DNA of 64,000 bases from Halorubrum amylolyticum (GTDB taxonomy: Archaea > Halobacteriota > Halobacteria > Halobacteriales > Haloferacaceae). Of this stretch, positions 1-6,841 are shown one piece after another. Where the stretch lies: positions 1 to 64,000 of the forward strand of contig NZ_SDJP01000015.1 of the NCBI RefSeq assembly GCF_004114995.1. The letters run 5' to 3'. The translations under genes and the position numbers were made by a program. The notes under the pieces were generated by a model that worked only from the letters and a program-made list of their open reading frames with translations, searched no databases and was not told the DNA's origin. Position 1 is the first letter of the stretch, and each line of letters begins with the position of its first letter.

Positions 1-1
1 C

Positions 2-460
2 GGCGGCAGCGGCGGCGGCGGCGGCAGCGACGGCTCCGACGGCAGCGACGGGGGCGATGGCGGAAGCGACGGGAGCGACGGGTCCGACGGGGGTAGCGGC
101 GGACAGGAGTACCTCTCCGAGGAGCCGAACTACGACGGGTTCCTCGACGACGTGAGCAACTACGACGGCACCGTCGACATGCGGGACGCCGACGAGGTCA
201 CCGTCGACGTCGGCGCCAACGACGGGCTCACCTTCGGGCCGGCCGCGGTGGCGGTCTCCTCCGGCACGACCGTCGTCTGGGAGTGGGTCGGACAGGGCGG
301 CGATCACAACGTGTCGGGCTCCGACGGCTCGTTCGAGAGCGACACCGTCGGCGAGGAGGGTCACACCTTCGAGTACACCTTCGAGGAGTCCGGAACGTAC
401 ACCTACGTCTGTACGCCCCACGAGGCGGTCGGCATGAAGGGCGCCGTCTACGTGGAGTGA
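2..460 (+). CDS. Halocyanin-like blue copper protein, 5'-truncated by the window edge
   Basis: The open frame runs in from the window start, so only the last 152 residues are visible. The first ~40 residues are a Gly/Ser/Asp linker, which in haloarchaeal lipoproteins tethers the domain to the membrane; the signal peptide must lie upstream. The rest is a cupredoxin domain. Type I copper ligands are visible: His in GGDHNV and the Cys, His and Met of YVCTPHEAVGMKG near the C-terminus. The protein should act outside the cell as a small electron carrier, as halocyanins do. It ends 82 bases before an HTH_10 regulator on the same strand. The partner oxidase or reductase cannot be told from this window. 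Confidence 0.85.
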   Translation, partial: GGSGGGGGSDGSDGSDGGDGGSDGSDGSDGGSGGQEYLSEEPNYDGFLDDVSNYDGTVDMRDADEVTVDVGANDGLTFGPAAVAVSSGTTVVWEWVGQGGDHNVSGSDGSFESDTVGEEGHTFEYTFEESGTYTYVCTPHEAVGMKGAVYVE

Positions 461-542
461 CGGGCCGCACGCGAGAGGCGACCGCACGCCAACGCGCACA
501 GACCGGAAGATGACGACCCCCGACCCCACCCACTGATCACCC

Positions 543-1370
543 ATGCCACAGGCGCGCTTACTGGTCGATCTGCCCGACGGACCGTGGATAGCCGACGTAT
601 CGCGCGACTTCCCGGACGCCGGGGTCCGCGTGCTCACCGCGGTGCCGGACGAGAGCGCCGGCTTCGCGCTCATCCGACTGACGGCCCGCGACGTCGACGC
701 CGTGATCGCGGAGATGCGGGACCACGGGGCGCTCTCGAAGGTGTCGGTGATGGCTCGGGGCGACGGGGTCGCGACCGTCCGGATCGAGACGACCGCCCCG
801 CTGCTTCTGGTCGCCGCGAAGCGCTCGGGGCTCCCGATCGAGATGCCGCTCGACATCGAGGACGGCGTGGCGGAGGTCGACGTCACCGGCGAACACGAGC
901 GCGTCGCGGCGCTCGGCAAGCGGTTCGACGAGATGGGGCTCGACTACGAGGTCGAGCGCGTCCGCCAGCGCGTCGACCCGGTGCGGCTGCTGACGGACCG
1001 GCAGCAGGAGCTCCTGCTCGCGGCCGTCGAGCTGGGGTACTACGACGTGCCGCGTCAGTCCACGCTGACCGAGGTCGCAGACCACGTCGGGATCGCGAAG
1101 TCGACGTGCAGCGAGACGCTCCAGCGGGTCGAGCGGACCGTGGTGCGCGAGTTCGTCGACGACCTCCCGAACCGACCGCTCGACGATGATGAGGCGGTCG
1201 GCGCCGCCGACGCCGTCCCCGAGGCGACCGATGAGGTCGACGCGAACGCCGAGACCGACGCGAACACCGACGGCGGCGCCGACGCCGAGACCGACGCGAA
1301 CACCGACGGCGGTGCCGACGCCGAGACCGACGCGGAGCCGGCCCCGAGCCGTCCCACCTACCACTCGTGA
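543..1370 (+). CDS. HTH_10 (bacterio-opsin-activator type) transcriptional regulator
   Basis: 275 residues. Residues 1-145 form the N-terminal Bat-like sensor region common to small haloarchaeal HTH_10 proteins, and residues ~150-205 are the helix-turn-helix (LTDRQQELLLAAVE, YYDVPR, VGIAKSTCSETLQRVE). The C-terminal tail holds a 12-residue Asp/Ala/Thr repeat encoded by a 36-base tandem repeat at 1248-1334. It follows a halocyanin gene and ends at the edge of an IS200/IS605-type element, whose right end touches its stop codon, so the tail may have been altered by the insertion. A close paralogue lies at 38187-38855 beside another copper protein. The DNA target is unknown; a role in controlling the neighbouring copper protein is inference from position. 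Confidence 0.85.
   Translation: MPQARLLVDLPDGPWIADVSRDFPDAGVRVLTAVPDESAGFALIRLTARDVDAVIAEMRDHGALSKVSVMARGDGVATVRIETTAPLLLVAAKRSGLPIEMPLDIEDGVAEVDVTGEHERVAALGKRFDEMGLDYEVERVRQRVDPVRLLTDRQQELLLAAVELGYYDVPRQSTLTEVADHVGIAKSTCSETLQRVERTVVREFVDDLPNRPLDDDEAVGAADAVPEATDEVDANAETDANTDGGADAETDANTDGGADAETDAEPAPSRPTYHS
1248..1334 (+). repeat. 36-base tandem repeat, 2.4 copies, in an HTH_10 gene
   Basis: Units start at 1248 and 1284, with a partial third at 1320. Each encodes Ala-Glu-Thr-Asp-Ala-Asn-Thr-Asp-Gly-Gly-Ala-Asp. The copies differ at very few bases, so the expansion looks recent. It lengthens the acidic C-terminal tail of the regulator and lies outside its DNA-binding domain. Confidence 0.9.
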
Positions 1371-1560
1371 CATCCTCACCCGCCGTGAACGGCGGGGCTT
1401 CCTCCAAGGGAAGGCTCGCTACGCGAGGGGGTTTCGGAACTGTACGCCGAGAGGGTCGTCTGTCGGGATTCCCGACTCGCCTCCCGGTGTCCCGTGGTGG
1501 TGTCACAGCCACTCCCATCCCGAGGCGAGTCATCGCCTGCCGATTTCCAAGGCAGGCTCT
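1371..1560 (-). ncRNA. Possible omega (guide) RNA overlapping the 3' end of tnpB
   Basis: TnpB proteins of IS200/IS605 elements use an RNA transcribed from the 3' part of tnpB through the right end, with the guide starting just past the element. Here that would be the minus-strand transcript of roughly 1560 to 1371, ending in the 1379-1396 hairpin, with its guide reading into the HTH_10 gene tail. The sequence shows the hairpin and an intact TnpB; the transcript itself is inferred and its 5' end is arbitrary. Confidence 0.35.
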
Positions 1561-2671
1561 CTCTCCACGGGTTAAGGCGACCAGCGATGTTGGCCGCCGC
1601 GTTGATGTCAGCCTGATACTCCGTCACCCAACACTCGGCGTTCGTGCATCGAAACGCCGCCTGCGAACTGCGAGAACCGAGGTGGCCGCAGGCGTGACAC
1701 GTCTGCGAGGTGTACGCCGGATTCACCGCCCGTACCGGGATGCCTGCTTCGAGGGCCTTGTCCTCGATACGTCCGGTGAGACGTGCGAACGCCCAGTTGT
1801 GGAGCCGGCGGTTCATCCACTTCCCGTAGTCGAGATGTTCGCGGATGTACGACAGGTCTTCCAGAACCATAACCGGATTCTCGAACTGTCGGGCGTACTC
1901 GACGGCTTGCCGAGACGCCTTCTCGACAATATCCGTCAGGGCATTCTGGTAGTGGTCGAATCGCTCGTCCACGCGCCACTCGGCGGCGTCACGCTCTTGG
2001 AGCCGTTGGAGCGTAGTGTGCATCTCTTTGCGGAGGTACCGGGCACGTCCGCCGTCGTAGATGTACGGTTGGGTCGGAGTATCGTTTTCCGTCAGGGCAC
2101 AGCCCGTCAGGAGCTTGGATTCGCCGATGTCGAACCCGACCGGCGTCGGGTCGTCCGGTTCGTCTGGTTCCGCTACGTCGTATTCGACGGTGACGTGAAG
2201 CACCCAGTTGGTGCGATGTTCTTGCAGTCGGAACTCGCCGACCGATACGTCGCCGTCGAGCAAGTCGTCCCACAACTCACGTTGTGCGGGGTTGATGCGG
2301 AGCGGAATCCAGAACGCGTTGCCACGCCCGGCCTGCGGGACCCGCCAACAGAACTCGTGCGTTCTGTCCTCGGAGTGGTCGATGTTCCAGCCTCGGTTCG
2401 TGAACCGGACGGGGTGGTCGTCGTCCACTTCCTCGGCGTCGTACGTCCGACGGAGTTGCGGGACGTAGTTCTTGAGCGCGTCTTTGGCGTAGGACGTGAG
2501 ACTGTAGCCGGTGACGACATCGTTGACCGCGGTCTGCGTGTCCGCGCCACTCTCGAAGGACTCCGAGAGCGCACGCCGGTACGTCGCCACGGTACGCTGA
2601 AGCCGTTGCTCTTTGTGCGCCGTGGGTGGCGCGAGCGTGGCTTCGAGCGTTTTCGTGGCGGTGGCGGTCAC
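1376..2671 (-). CDS. tnpB: TnpB RNA-guided nuclease of an IS200/IS605-type element
   Basis: 431 residues from a GTG at 2671, chosen because a GGAG ribosome site lies five bases upstream and a TATA-like TTATTAAT sits at 2711-2718; an in-frame ATG at 2698 would lack both. The RuvC-like catalytic acids are all present: Asp in GFDIGES, Glu in VMVLEDLSYI and Asp in YQADINAAANIA. A zinc ribbon lies between the last two (CHAC then CTNAEC). The protein therefore looks active. TnpB cuts DNA matching its omega RNA guide and helps the element persist after excision. A Ser/Arg-rich tail of ~60 residues follows the RuvC-III motif and overlaps the right-end hairpin. A small divergent ORF starts 54 bases away. 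Confidence 0.93.
   Translation of the reverse strand: MTATATKTLEATLAPPTAHKEQRLQRTVATYRRALSESFESGADTQTAVNDVVTGYSLTSYAKDALKNYVPQLRRTYDAEEVDDDHPVRFTNRGWNIDHSEDRTHEFCWRVPQAGRGNAFWIPLRINPAQRELWDDLLDGDVSVGEFRLQEHRTNWVLHVTVEYDVAEPDEPDDPTPVGFDIGESKLLTGCALTENDTPTQPYIYDGGRARYLRKEMHTTLQRLQERDAAEWRVDERFDHYQNALTDIVEKASRQAVEYARQFENPVMVLEDLSYIREHLDYGKWMNRRLHNWAFARLTGRIEDKALEAGIPVRAVNPAYTSQTCHACGHLGSRSSQAAFRCTNAECWVTEYQADINAAANIAGRLNPWRESLPWKSAGDDSPRDGSGCDTTTGHREASRESRQTTLSAYSSETPSRSEPSLGGSPAVHGG
1379..1396. repeat. Right-end hairpin of the IS200/IS605-type element
   Basis: Perfect 7-base stem CCCGCCG/CGGCGGG with a 4-base loop. It overlaps the last codons of tnpB on the minus strand. In this family the transcript over the right end folds into the omega RNA scaffold used by TnpB. 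Confidence 0.8.
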
Positions 2672-2725
2672 ACATACTCCTACAACATCGAAGCACATAA
2701 AGCGCACGATTAATAACAAAGATGC

Positions 2726-2860
2726 ATGACCAAAGATGTGCGGTTGCAAGTAAGCGAAGAACAGCACGAATGGCTAACCGAACTGAAAGACAAGAGAGGA
2801 TACACGTGGAAAGGATTGCTGTTGGAAGGTGCGAAGTGCCTCGACACCGACGAAACGTAG
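2726..2860 (+). CDS. Small ribbon-helix-helix-like protein carried in the IS element
   Basis: A 44-codon ORF inside the element, divergent from tnpB and ending 32 bases before the left-end hairpin. The protein begins MTKDVRLQVSEEQHEWL and ends KGLLLEGAKCLDTDET. The pattern (a short strand of alternating charged and hydrophobic residues, then two helices) fits an RHH/CopG-like fold, which would make it a DNA-binding protein. A TATA-like ACATAAAG at 2695-2702 lies ~27 bases before the ATG, fitting a leaderless transcript, and overlaps the tnpB promoter region. I infer that it may control tnpB or itself. RHH is judged from the pattern only, with no family match available. Confidence 0.6.
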   Translation: MTKDVRLQVSEEQHEWLTELKDKRGYTWKGLLLEGAKCLDTDET

Positions 2861-2892
2861 TAGTTGGACAGACGGCCAAGTGTCGCATTCCT

Positions 2893-2912
2893 CCCCGCCG
2901 CAAGCGGCGGGG
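2893..2912. repeat. Left-end hairpin of the IS200/IS605-type element
   Basis: Perfect 8-base stem CCCCGCCG/CGGCGGGG with loop CAAG. It is nearly the same sequence as the right-end hairpin and lies 18 bases before the ATG of the next gene. Confidence 0.8.
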
Positions 2913-2930
2913 TTTCCTGCTTGGTGAAAG

Positions 2931-3242
2931 ATGAGCAAAACTGACAGCCACGACCACGACGAGACCGCCGAACCGATCACCGACGAGGTCCACGACAACT
3001 CCTGGTCGGCGAACCTCGAGAAGCCGAAGTACGCGGACGACGCCGAGCTGGCGGTCCGCGACGCGTTGGCCGCCATCGACCACACGACGGCGGGCAACCA
3101 CGTCAACCTAGTCACCCACGGAGATCTGGGTCACCCCGAGGGGTTCCTCTACGACGCGATCGAACGGGAGTACGGCCTCGACCCCGAGTACGTCGAGCAG
3201 TGCGGCTGCGGCGGCCACGTCACCCGCGTACAGGTGGCCTGA
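2931..3242 (+). CDS. CGCGG-family candidate rSAM-modified RiPP precursor
   Basis: 103 residues. The body is acidic and the C-terminal region carries the signature EQCGCGGHVTRVQVA, which is how I recognise the haloarchaeal 'CGCGG family putative rSAM-modified RiPP protein'. In that family the Cys-Gly-Cys-Gly-Gly core is thought to be modified by a radical SAM/SPASM enzyme. No radical SAM gene is visible in the window, so the precursor is separated from its maturase here. The ATG lies within a few bases of the left end of the IS element, so its promoter must be inside or reach across the element; only a weak GGTG ribosome site at 2923 is visible. Modification and function are inferred from the family name, not shown. 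Confidence 0.75.
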   Translation: MSKTDSHDHDETAEPITDEVHDNSWSANLEKPKYADDAELAVRDALAAIDHTTAGNHVNLVTHGDLGHPEGFLYDAIEREYGLDPEYVEQCGCGGHVTRVQVA

Positions 3243-3323
3243 CCGGCCGACCGCAGGAGATCTGACCGGGAGTCGACCGCTTCGCCACCACGCTTATTTC
3301 GACCGCGACGGAGAGTCGGAGCA

Positions 3324-4265
3324 GTGACCTCCGCCTCGTCTCCGACCCTCCCGCTCGCGGAGGGGCCGGTGTCGATCGGGTCGTTCGCGGACCCGGTCGC
3401 CGTCGACCCCGATCCGCCGCTTCTCGCGGCCCTCGTCGCGGCCTACCGAGACGCCGCGCCCGCGGCGGTCGATCCGGACCTCGACGCGTTGCGTGCGACC
3501 GCGAAGGCCGCGCAGGCCGACGACGATCCGCTCTCGCCGGCCGCCGACCTCCCGACGCTCACGGTGCTGGCGAGGGATCGGGCGGTCGACGCGCTCGCCG
3601 ACCGGTTTCACCCGGCCAGCCGGCTCGCGGCGCTCGCGGAGGCGGGGGTCTGGGACCTGCAAACGCTCGCGGAGCCACAGCCGAACGCCGTCCTCGCGGG
3701 GCAGTCTGACGGCTGCGTGCTCGTCGCGGCGGCGGGTGAGCGCGGCGACGACTCCGCGGCCGCAGCCGATCGCGGGCCGTGGTGTCGCATCGGCGTCGAC
3801 GCGACGCTCCGCGACCGCTACGACGCCCTCCTCGCGGACGCGGAGGCGGTGCGACTTCGGACGCCGAGCCGTCACCGGCTGTACGGGGCGCTCCGAGAGC
3901 GGTGCGGGGACGGGGTCGCGGACGATGCCCTGCGACTGCTCGACGAGGACGCGACCGGCGCCGATCCCCTCGACCGCGGCGGGGCTCGGGTCCGAACGTA
4001 CGCCGCCGGCGCGCGCCGCAGCGCGCTCGACCGCGATCTGCGACGCGCCTGCGAGGACGCCGGGCTCGGGAGTTCGGCGACGTTCACGCGGATAAAAAAG
4101 GAACTCGTCGAGGCGGGACTCCTCGGGACGGAGTCGGTCTCGCAGCCGGTGGGGCGCCCTCGAAAGCGGCTCGTCGCGCGCGGGTCGCTGGCGGACGCGT
4201 CGTCGCCGACCGCGGCCCTCGAAGCGCTTCGGGAAACGGGACTCGGAGTCGACGGGAGCGCCTAG
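3324..4265 (+). CDS. tbsP: TbsP-like (DUF5821) haloarchaeal transcriptional regulator
   Basis: 313 residues from a GTG. The N-terminal two thirds are an Ala-rich domain with no recognisable enzyme motif. The C-terminal region (GLGSSATFTRIKKELVEAGLL, then QPVGRPRKRL) looks like a winged-helix with a basic wing, which matches my memory of the DUF5821/TbsP regulators that act with TrmB in sugar and gluconeogenic control in Haloferax. The gene converges on the aldehyde dehydrogenase and their ends overlap by four bases. A TATA-like CTTATTTC at 3292-3299 lies ~28 bases before the start, fitting a leaderless mRNA. The family call is good; a link to the neighbouring catabolic genes is not shown. Confidence 0.65.
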   Translation: MTSASSPTLPLAEGPVSIGSFADPVAVDPDPPLLAALVAAYRDAAPAAVDPDLDALRATAKAAQADDDPLSPAADLPTLTVLARDRAVDALADRFHPASRLAALAEAGVWDLQTLAEPQPNAVLAGQSDGCVLVAAAGERGDDSAAAADRGPWCRIGVDATLRDRYDALLADAEAVRLRTPSRHRLYGALRERCGDGVADDALRLLDEDATGADPLDRGGARVRTYAAGARRSALDRDLRRACEDAGLGSSATFTRIKKELVEAGLLGTESVSQPVGRPRKRLVARGSLADASSPTAALEALRETGLGVDGSA

Positions 4266-5782
4266 TCGTCCTTCGTCTTGATGTCCGCGGAGAGCCCCTG
4301 CGCCATCTCGATCTCCTTCGAGTTGTTCAGGGTCCACGCGGTGCGGTCGGTGACCGCCTCGATCGCCTCGCGGGCCGAGGGGTAGCCGTTCCCGGACTTC
4401 TTGACGCCGCCGAAGGGAAGCTGGACCTCCGCGCCGATACAGGGGAGGTTGCCGTACGCCAACCCGAGCTCGGCGTGGTCGCGGTAGTAGTTGATCTGCC
4501 GGTAGTCCTCGGAGACGATTGCGCCGGCGAGCCCGTAGTCGGTGTCGTTCTGGATCTCGACCGCGCGCTCGATGTCGCCGTCGTATTCGAGGAGCGCGAC
4601 GTGCGGCCCGAACACCTCCTCGTGGGTACACCGGAGGTCGGCGTCGGGGTCTGCCTCGTAGACGAACGGGCCGATCCAGTGCCCCTCCTCGTGGCCGTCG
4701 GGGATCTCGTCGGTGTCGAGTTCGGTCCGGTCGACGAGCACGTTCACGTCCTCCTCGCGCGCGAGCCGGTTGTACTCGGACACCTTCTCGAAGTGCTCGC
4801 TCTCGATGAGCGGCCCCATGAACGTGTCCTCCTGGAGGGGGTCGCCGACGGCGACGTCCTCGGCCACCTCGACGAACCGCTCTTTGAACTCGTCGTACAC
4901 GTCGGTGTGGACGATCAGGCGCTCGGAGGAGACGCAGCGCTGGCCGGTCGTCTTGAACGAGGACATCACGGCGGAGTGGACCGCGGTGTCGAGGTCCGCC
5001 TCCTCGGTGACGACGATGGCGTTTTTCCCGCCCATCTCGCAGGCGGCGCGCTTGCCGGCGACCCCGCCGAGCGTGTCCTGGATGTGGTGACCGACCTCGG
5101 CGGAGCCGGTGAAGAGGACCGTCTCCACGTCGTCGTGCTCGACGATCGCGTTGCCGGCGTCGCCGAACCCTTGCACCATGTTGAACACGCCGTCGGGGAT
5201 CCCGGCGTCGTCGAACATCTCCGCGATGATCTGCGCGCACCACGGGGTCTGTTCGGCGGGCTTGAACACGACGGTGTTGCCCTCGACCAGCGCGATGGCC
5301 ATGTGCCAGTAGGGGATCGCGACCGGGAAGTTCCAGGGTGTGATACAGCCGGTGACGCCGCGGGGCTTCCGGCGCATGTACGCGTCCTTCGCGGGGATCT
5401 CCGAGGGGACGATGTCGCCCTTCGGGTGGCGCGCGTCGCCCGCGGCCCACTCGACCATGTGCGCGGCCTCGACCACGTCGGCCTTCCCCTCCGAGATCTC
5501 TTTCCCGCACTCCTTCGTGACCACTCGCCCGAGCTCGTCTGTCCGCTCGCGCAGCTCGTGGTACACGTCCCAGAGGTACTCCGCGCGCTGAATCCGGGAG
5601 AGCTCGCGCCACTCCTCGAACGCCGCGTCGGCGGCGTCGACCGCCGCCTCGACGTCCCCCGGCGTCCCGCGCTCGAACGTCCCGAGCGTCTCGCCGGTCG
5701 CCGGGTTCTCGCTCTCGAAGGTCTCCGAGCCCGTGCCCGAGACCCACTCGCCGTCGATGTAGTGTTGATACGGGTCCGACAT
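4262..5782 (-). CDS. NAD(P)-dependent aldehyde dehydrogenase, probable P5C/glutamate semialdehyde dehydrogenase
   Basis: 506 residues, full family length. Rossmann motif TPWNFPVAIPYW at ~148-159, FTGSAEVG at ~224-231, general base Glu249 in CEMGGKNA and nucleophile Cys283 in GQRCVSSERL are all present. The ATG at 5782 was chosen over upstream in-frame starts because a TATA-like ATATTT (plus-strand 5809-5814) lies ~29 bases upstream. The gene is divergent from an HTH_10 regulator, and its promoter shares an identical 11-base element with the proline dehydrogenase promoter at 11158-11168. I infer oxidation of glutamate-5-semialdehyde (from proline) to glutamate. Succinate-semialdehyde or betaine aldehyde substrates cannot be excluded. 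Confidence 0.9.
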   Translation of the reverse strand: MSDPYQHYIDGEWVSGTGSETFESENPATGETLGTFERGTPGDVEAAVDAADAAFEEWRELSRIQRAEYLWDVYHELRERTDELGRVVTKECGKEISEGKADVVEAAHMVEWAAGDARHPKGDIVPSEIPAKDAYMRRKPRGVTGCITPWNFPVAIPYWHMAIALVEGNTVVFKPAEQTPWCAQIIAEMFDDAGIPDGVFNMVQGFGDAGNAIVEHDDVETVLFTGSAEVGHHIQDTLGGVAGKRAACEMGGKNAIVVTEEADLDTAVHSAVMSSFKTTGQRCVSSERLIVHTDVYDEFKERFVEVAEDVAVGDPLQEDTFMGPLIESEHFEKVSEYNRLAREEDVNVLVDRTELDTDEIPDGHEEGHWIGPFVYEADPDADLRCTHEEVFGPHVALLEYDGDIERAVEIQNDTDYGLAGAIVSEDYRQINYYRDHAELGLAYGNLPCIGAEVQLPFGGVKKSGNGYPSAREAIEAVTDRTAWTLNNSKEIEMAQGLSADIKTKDD

Positions 5783-5871
5783 GGACGGTCGTTTCCGCCG
5801 CCACGCCCAAATATCCCACCCGACCATGGTCGTCAGAGTCTTTGTGATGTGGTCCCATGAAAGAGGTAGCA
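5783..5871. promoter_or_regulatory. Divergent promoter region with palindrome CGACCATGGTCG
   Basis: For the aldehyde dehydrogenase (minus strand) a TATA-like ATATTT lies at 5809-5814. For the HTH_10 gene (plus strand) TCTTTGTG at 5839-5846 is centred ~30 bases before the ATG at 5872. Between them is a perfect 12-base palindrome CGACCATGGTCG (5821-5832), overlapping the 11-base element CCACCCGACCA (5816-5826) that also occurs at 11158-11168. This is a likely operator for the adjacent regulator. Confidence 0.6.
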
Positions 5872-6609
5872 ATGGCAATCACCGACCCGAGTGGGGGCGA
5901 GGAGTGGTCCGGCACCCGGCTCACGCTCGACCTGTGGCACCCGAACTGCTGGGCGATCGAGGCGACGGACCGGACCGACGGCGGCGTCCTCGCCCACGCG
6001 ATCTACAACTCGCCGAAGGCGGACGGCGACGCGCCCAACTCGGTGAACGGGCTGTTCACCGCCTTCGCGGACACGAACGAGGAGGTCGAGGAGCTGCTCG
6101 ACGCGATCCGCGCGTCCGACCGCGCGGGGGATCTGCTCGAACTGCAGGAGCGGTTCGGCCGCGCTCGGGACGCCCCCGGCAACGTCGTGCGCGAGTTCTT
6201 CTTAGAGTACGACCCCGCCGACATGATGTGTCCGACTCTGCTCGAACACGGCTTCGTCCACAGCGCCCCGGTCCGGATCGAGGACGGCCGCGAGGAGTGG
6301 CAGGTGTGCTTCGTCGGCGAGCGCACGGAGATCCGGGAGTCGCTCGACGCGGTCCAGGAGAGCGCGGGCGCCGAGGTGACCGTGCAGTCGATGTCGTCGT
6401 CGGGACAGCCGGGGCGGTCCCCTCGCGAACGGCGGCTCGACACGCTCACCACGACCCAGCGCGAGGTGTACGAGCACGCCCGCGAGGCAGGGTACTACGA
6501 GTGGCCGCGAGAGGCGTCCACGCGCGAGTTGGCCGACGACCTCGACGTGTCGAAGACGACGCTGCTCGAACACCTCCGGAAGGCGGAGTCGAAGCTGCTG
6601 GACCCGTGA
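5872..6609 (+). CDS. HTH_10 transcriptional regulator, probable regulator of proline catabolism
   Basis: 245 residues. The start at 5872 is preferred to the in-frame ATG at 5857 because GAGGT lies five bases upstream and the TATA-like box is at the right distance. Residues ~1-170 are a Bat-like sensor region. The C-terminal HTH_10 domain reads TTQREVYEHAREAGYYEWPRE followed by LDVSKTTLLEHLRKAESKLL. It is divergent from the aldehyde dehydrogenase with a palindrome between the two genes. The same half-site sits at the proline dehydrogenase promoter, so I infer that this protein senses a pathway intermediate and controls both genes. Activator or repressor cannot be told from sequence. Confidence 0.8.
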   Translation: MAITDPSGGEEWSGTRLTLDLWHPNCWAIEATDRTDGGVLAHAIYNSPKADGDAPNSVNGLFTAFADTNEEVEELLDAIRASDRAGDLLELQERFGRARDAPGNVVREFFLEYDPADMMCPTLLEHGFVHSAPVRIEDGREEWQVCFVGERTEIRESLDAVQESAGAEVTVQSMSSSGQPGRSPRERRLDTLTTTQREVYEHAREAGYYEWPREASTRELADDLDVSKTTLLEHLRKAESKLLDP

Positions 6610-6791
6610 TCGCCGATCGCTGATCGCCGGTTCCTGATCGGCGGCTCTGCAATCCACCAGAAGAGAGGTTTCGAGTCCGAGGCGGTCAGTACGGGGGGAT
6701 GCGCGTACCGATCAGCTAGTGAACCGTCTCGCCGATCTGTAGACCCGTCGACTTCCGTCTCGGTGAGCGGTGGCCCACAGCCGGCGGAGGG

Positions 6792-6803
6792 GGAACATCT
6801 TCG
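6792..6803 (+). promoter_or_regulatory. NarO-like site (GGAACATCTTCG), one mismatch
   Basis: Matches CGAA-N4-TTCG at seven of eight fixed positions. It ends 39 bases before the ATG at 6842, the same spacing as the site before the gene at 8325. The base composition between site and ATG leaves room for a weak TATA box near 6807-6815. Confidence 0.45.
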
Positions 6804-6841
6804 GTGGTACTGTCAGGTGTGCGGAGACCGTACCCGATCTC

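Larger units (their letters stand above)
1367..2928 (-). mobile_element. IS200/IS605-family (IS1341-type, TnpB-only) element
   Basis: The element contains tnpB but no tnpA (Y1 transposase), so it would need a TnpA in trans to move. Subterminal GC-rich hairpins mark both ends: CCCGCCG-tgaa-CGGCGGG at 1379-1396 (right end) and CCCCGCCG-caag-CGGCGGGG at 2893-2912 (left end). Both are followed on the plus strand by a similar YTTCCT sequence, as expected for the imperfect palindromes that TnpA recognises in this family. There are no inverted terminal repeats or target duplications, which also fits. The outer limits are approximate. The right end abuts the stop codon of the HTH_10 gene; the left end stops just before the ATG of the CGCGG protein. 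Confidence 0.85.

Noticed and set aside
1248..1334. Tandem 36-base repeats considered as a CRISPR array
   Set aside because: There are no spacers; the units are contiguous and in frame in a coding sequence.
558..1379. Long open frames antisense to the HTH_10 gene and to many other genes
   Set aside because: High GC makes stop codons rare in all frames; these frames have Arg/Pro/Ala-rich composition, no promoter spacing and no family motifs, while the opposite strand carries a clear domain.
2722..2934. 70-residue frame starting at 2722 in the IS element
   Set aside because: It is Arg-rich and crosses the left-end hairpin; the frame at 2726-2860 has a protein-like pattern and proper promoter spacing.
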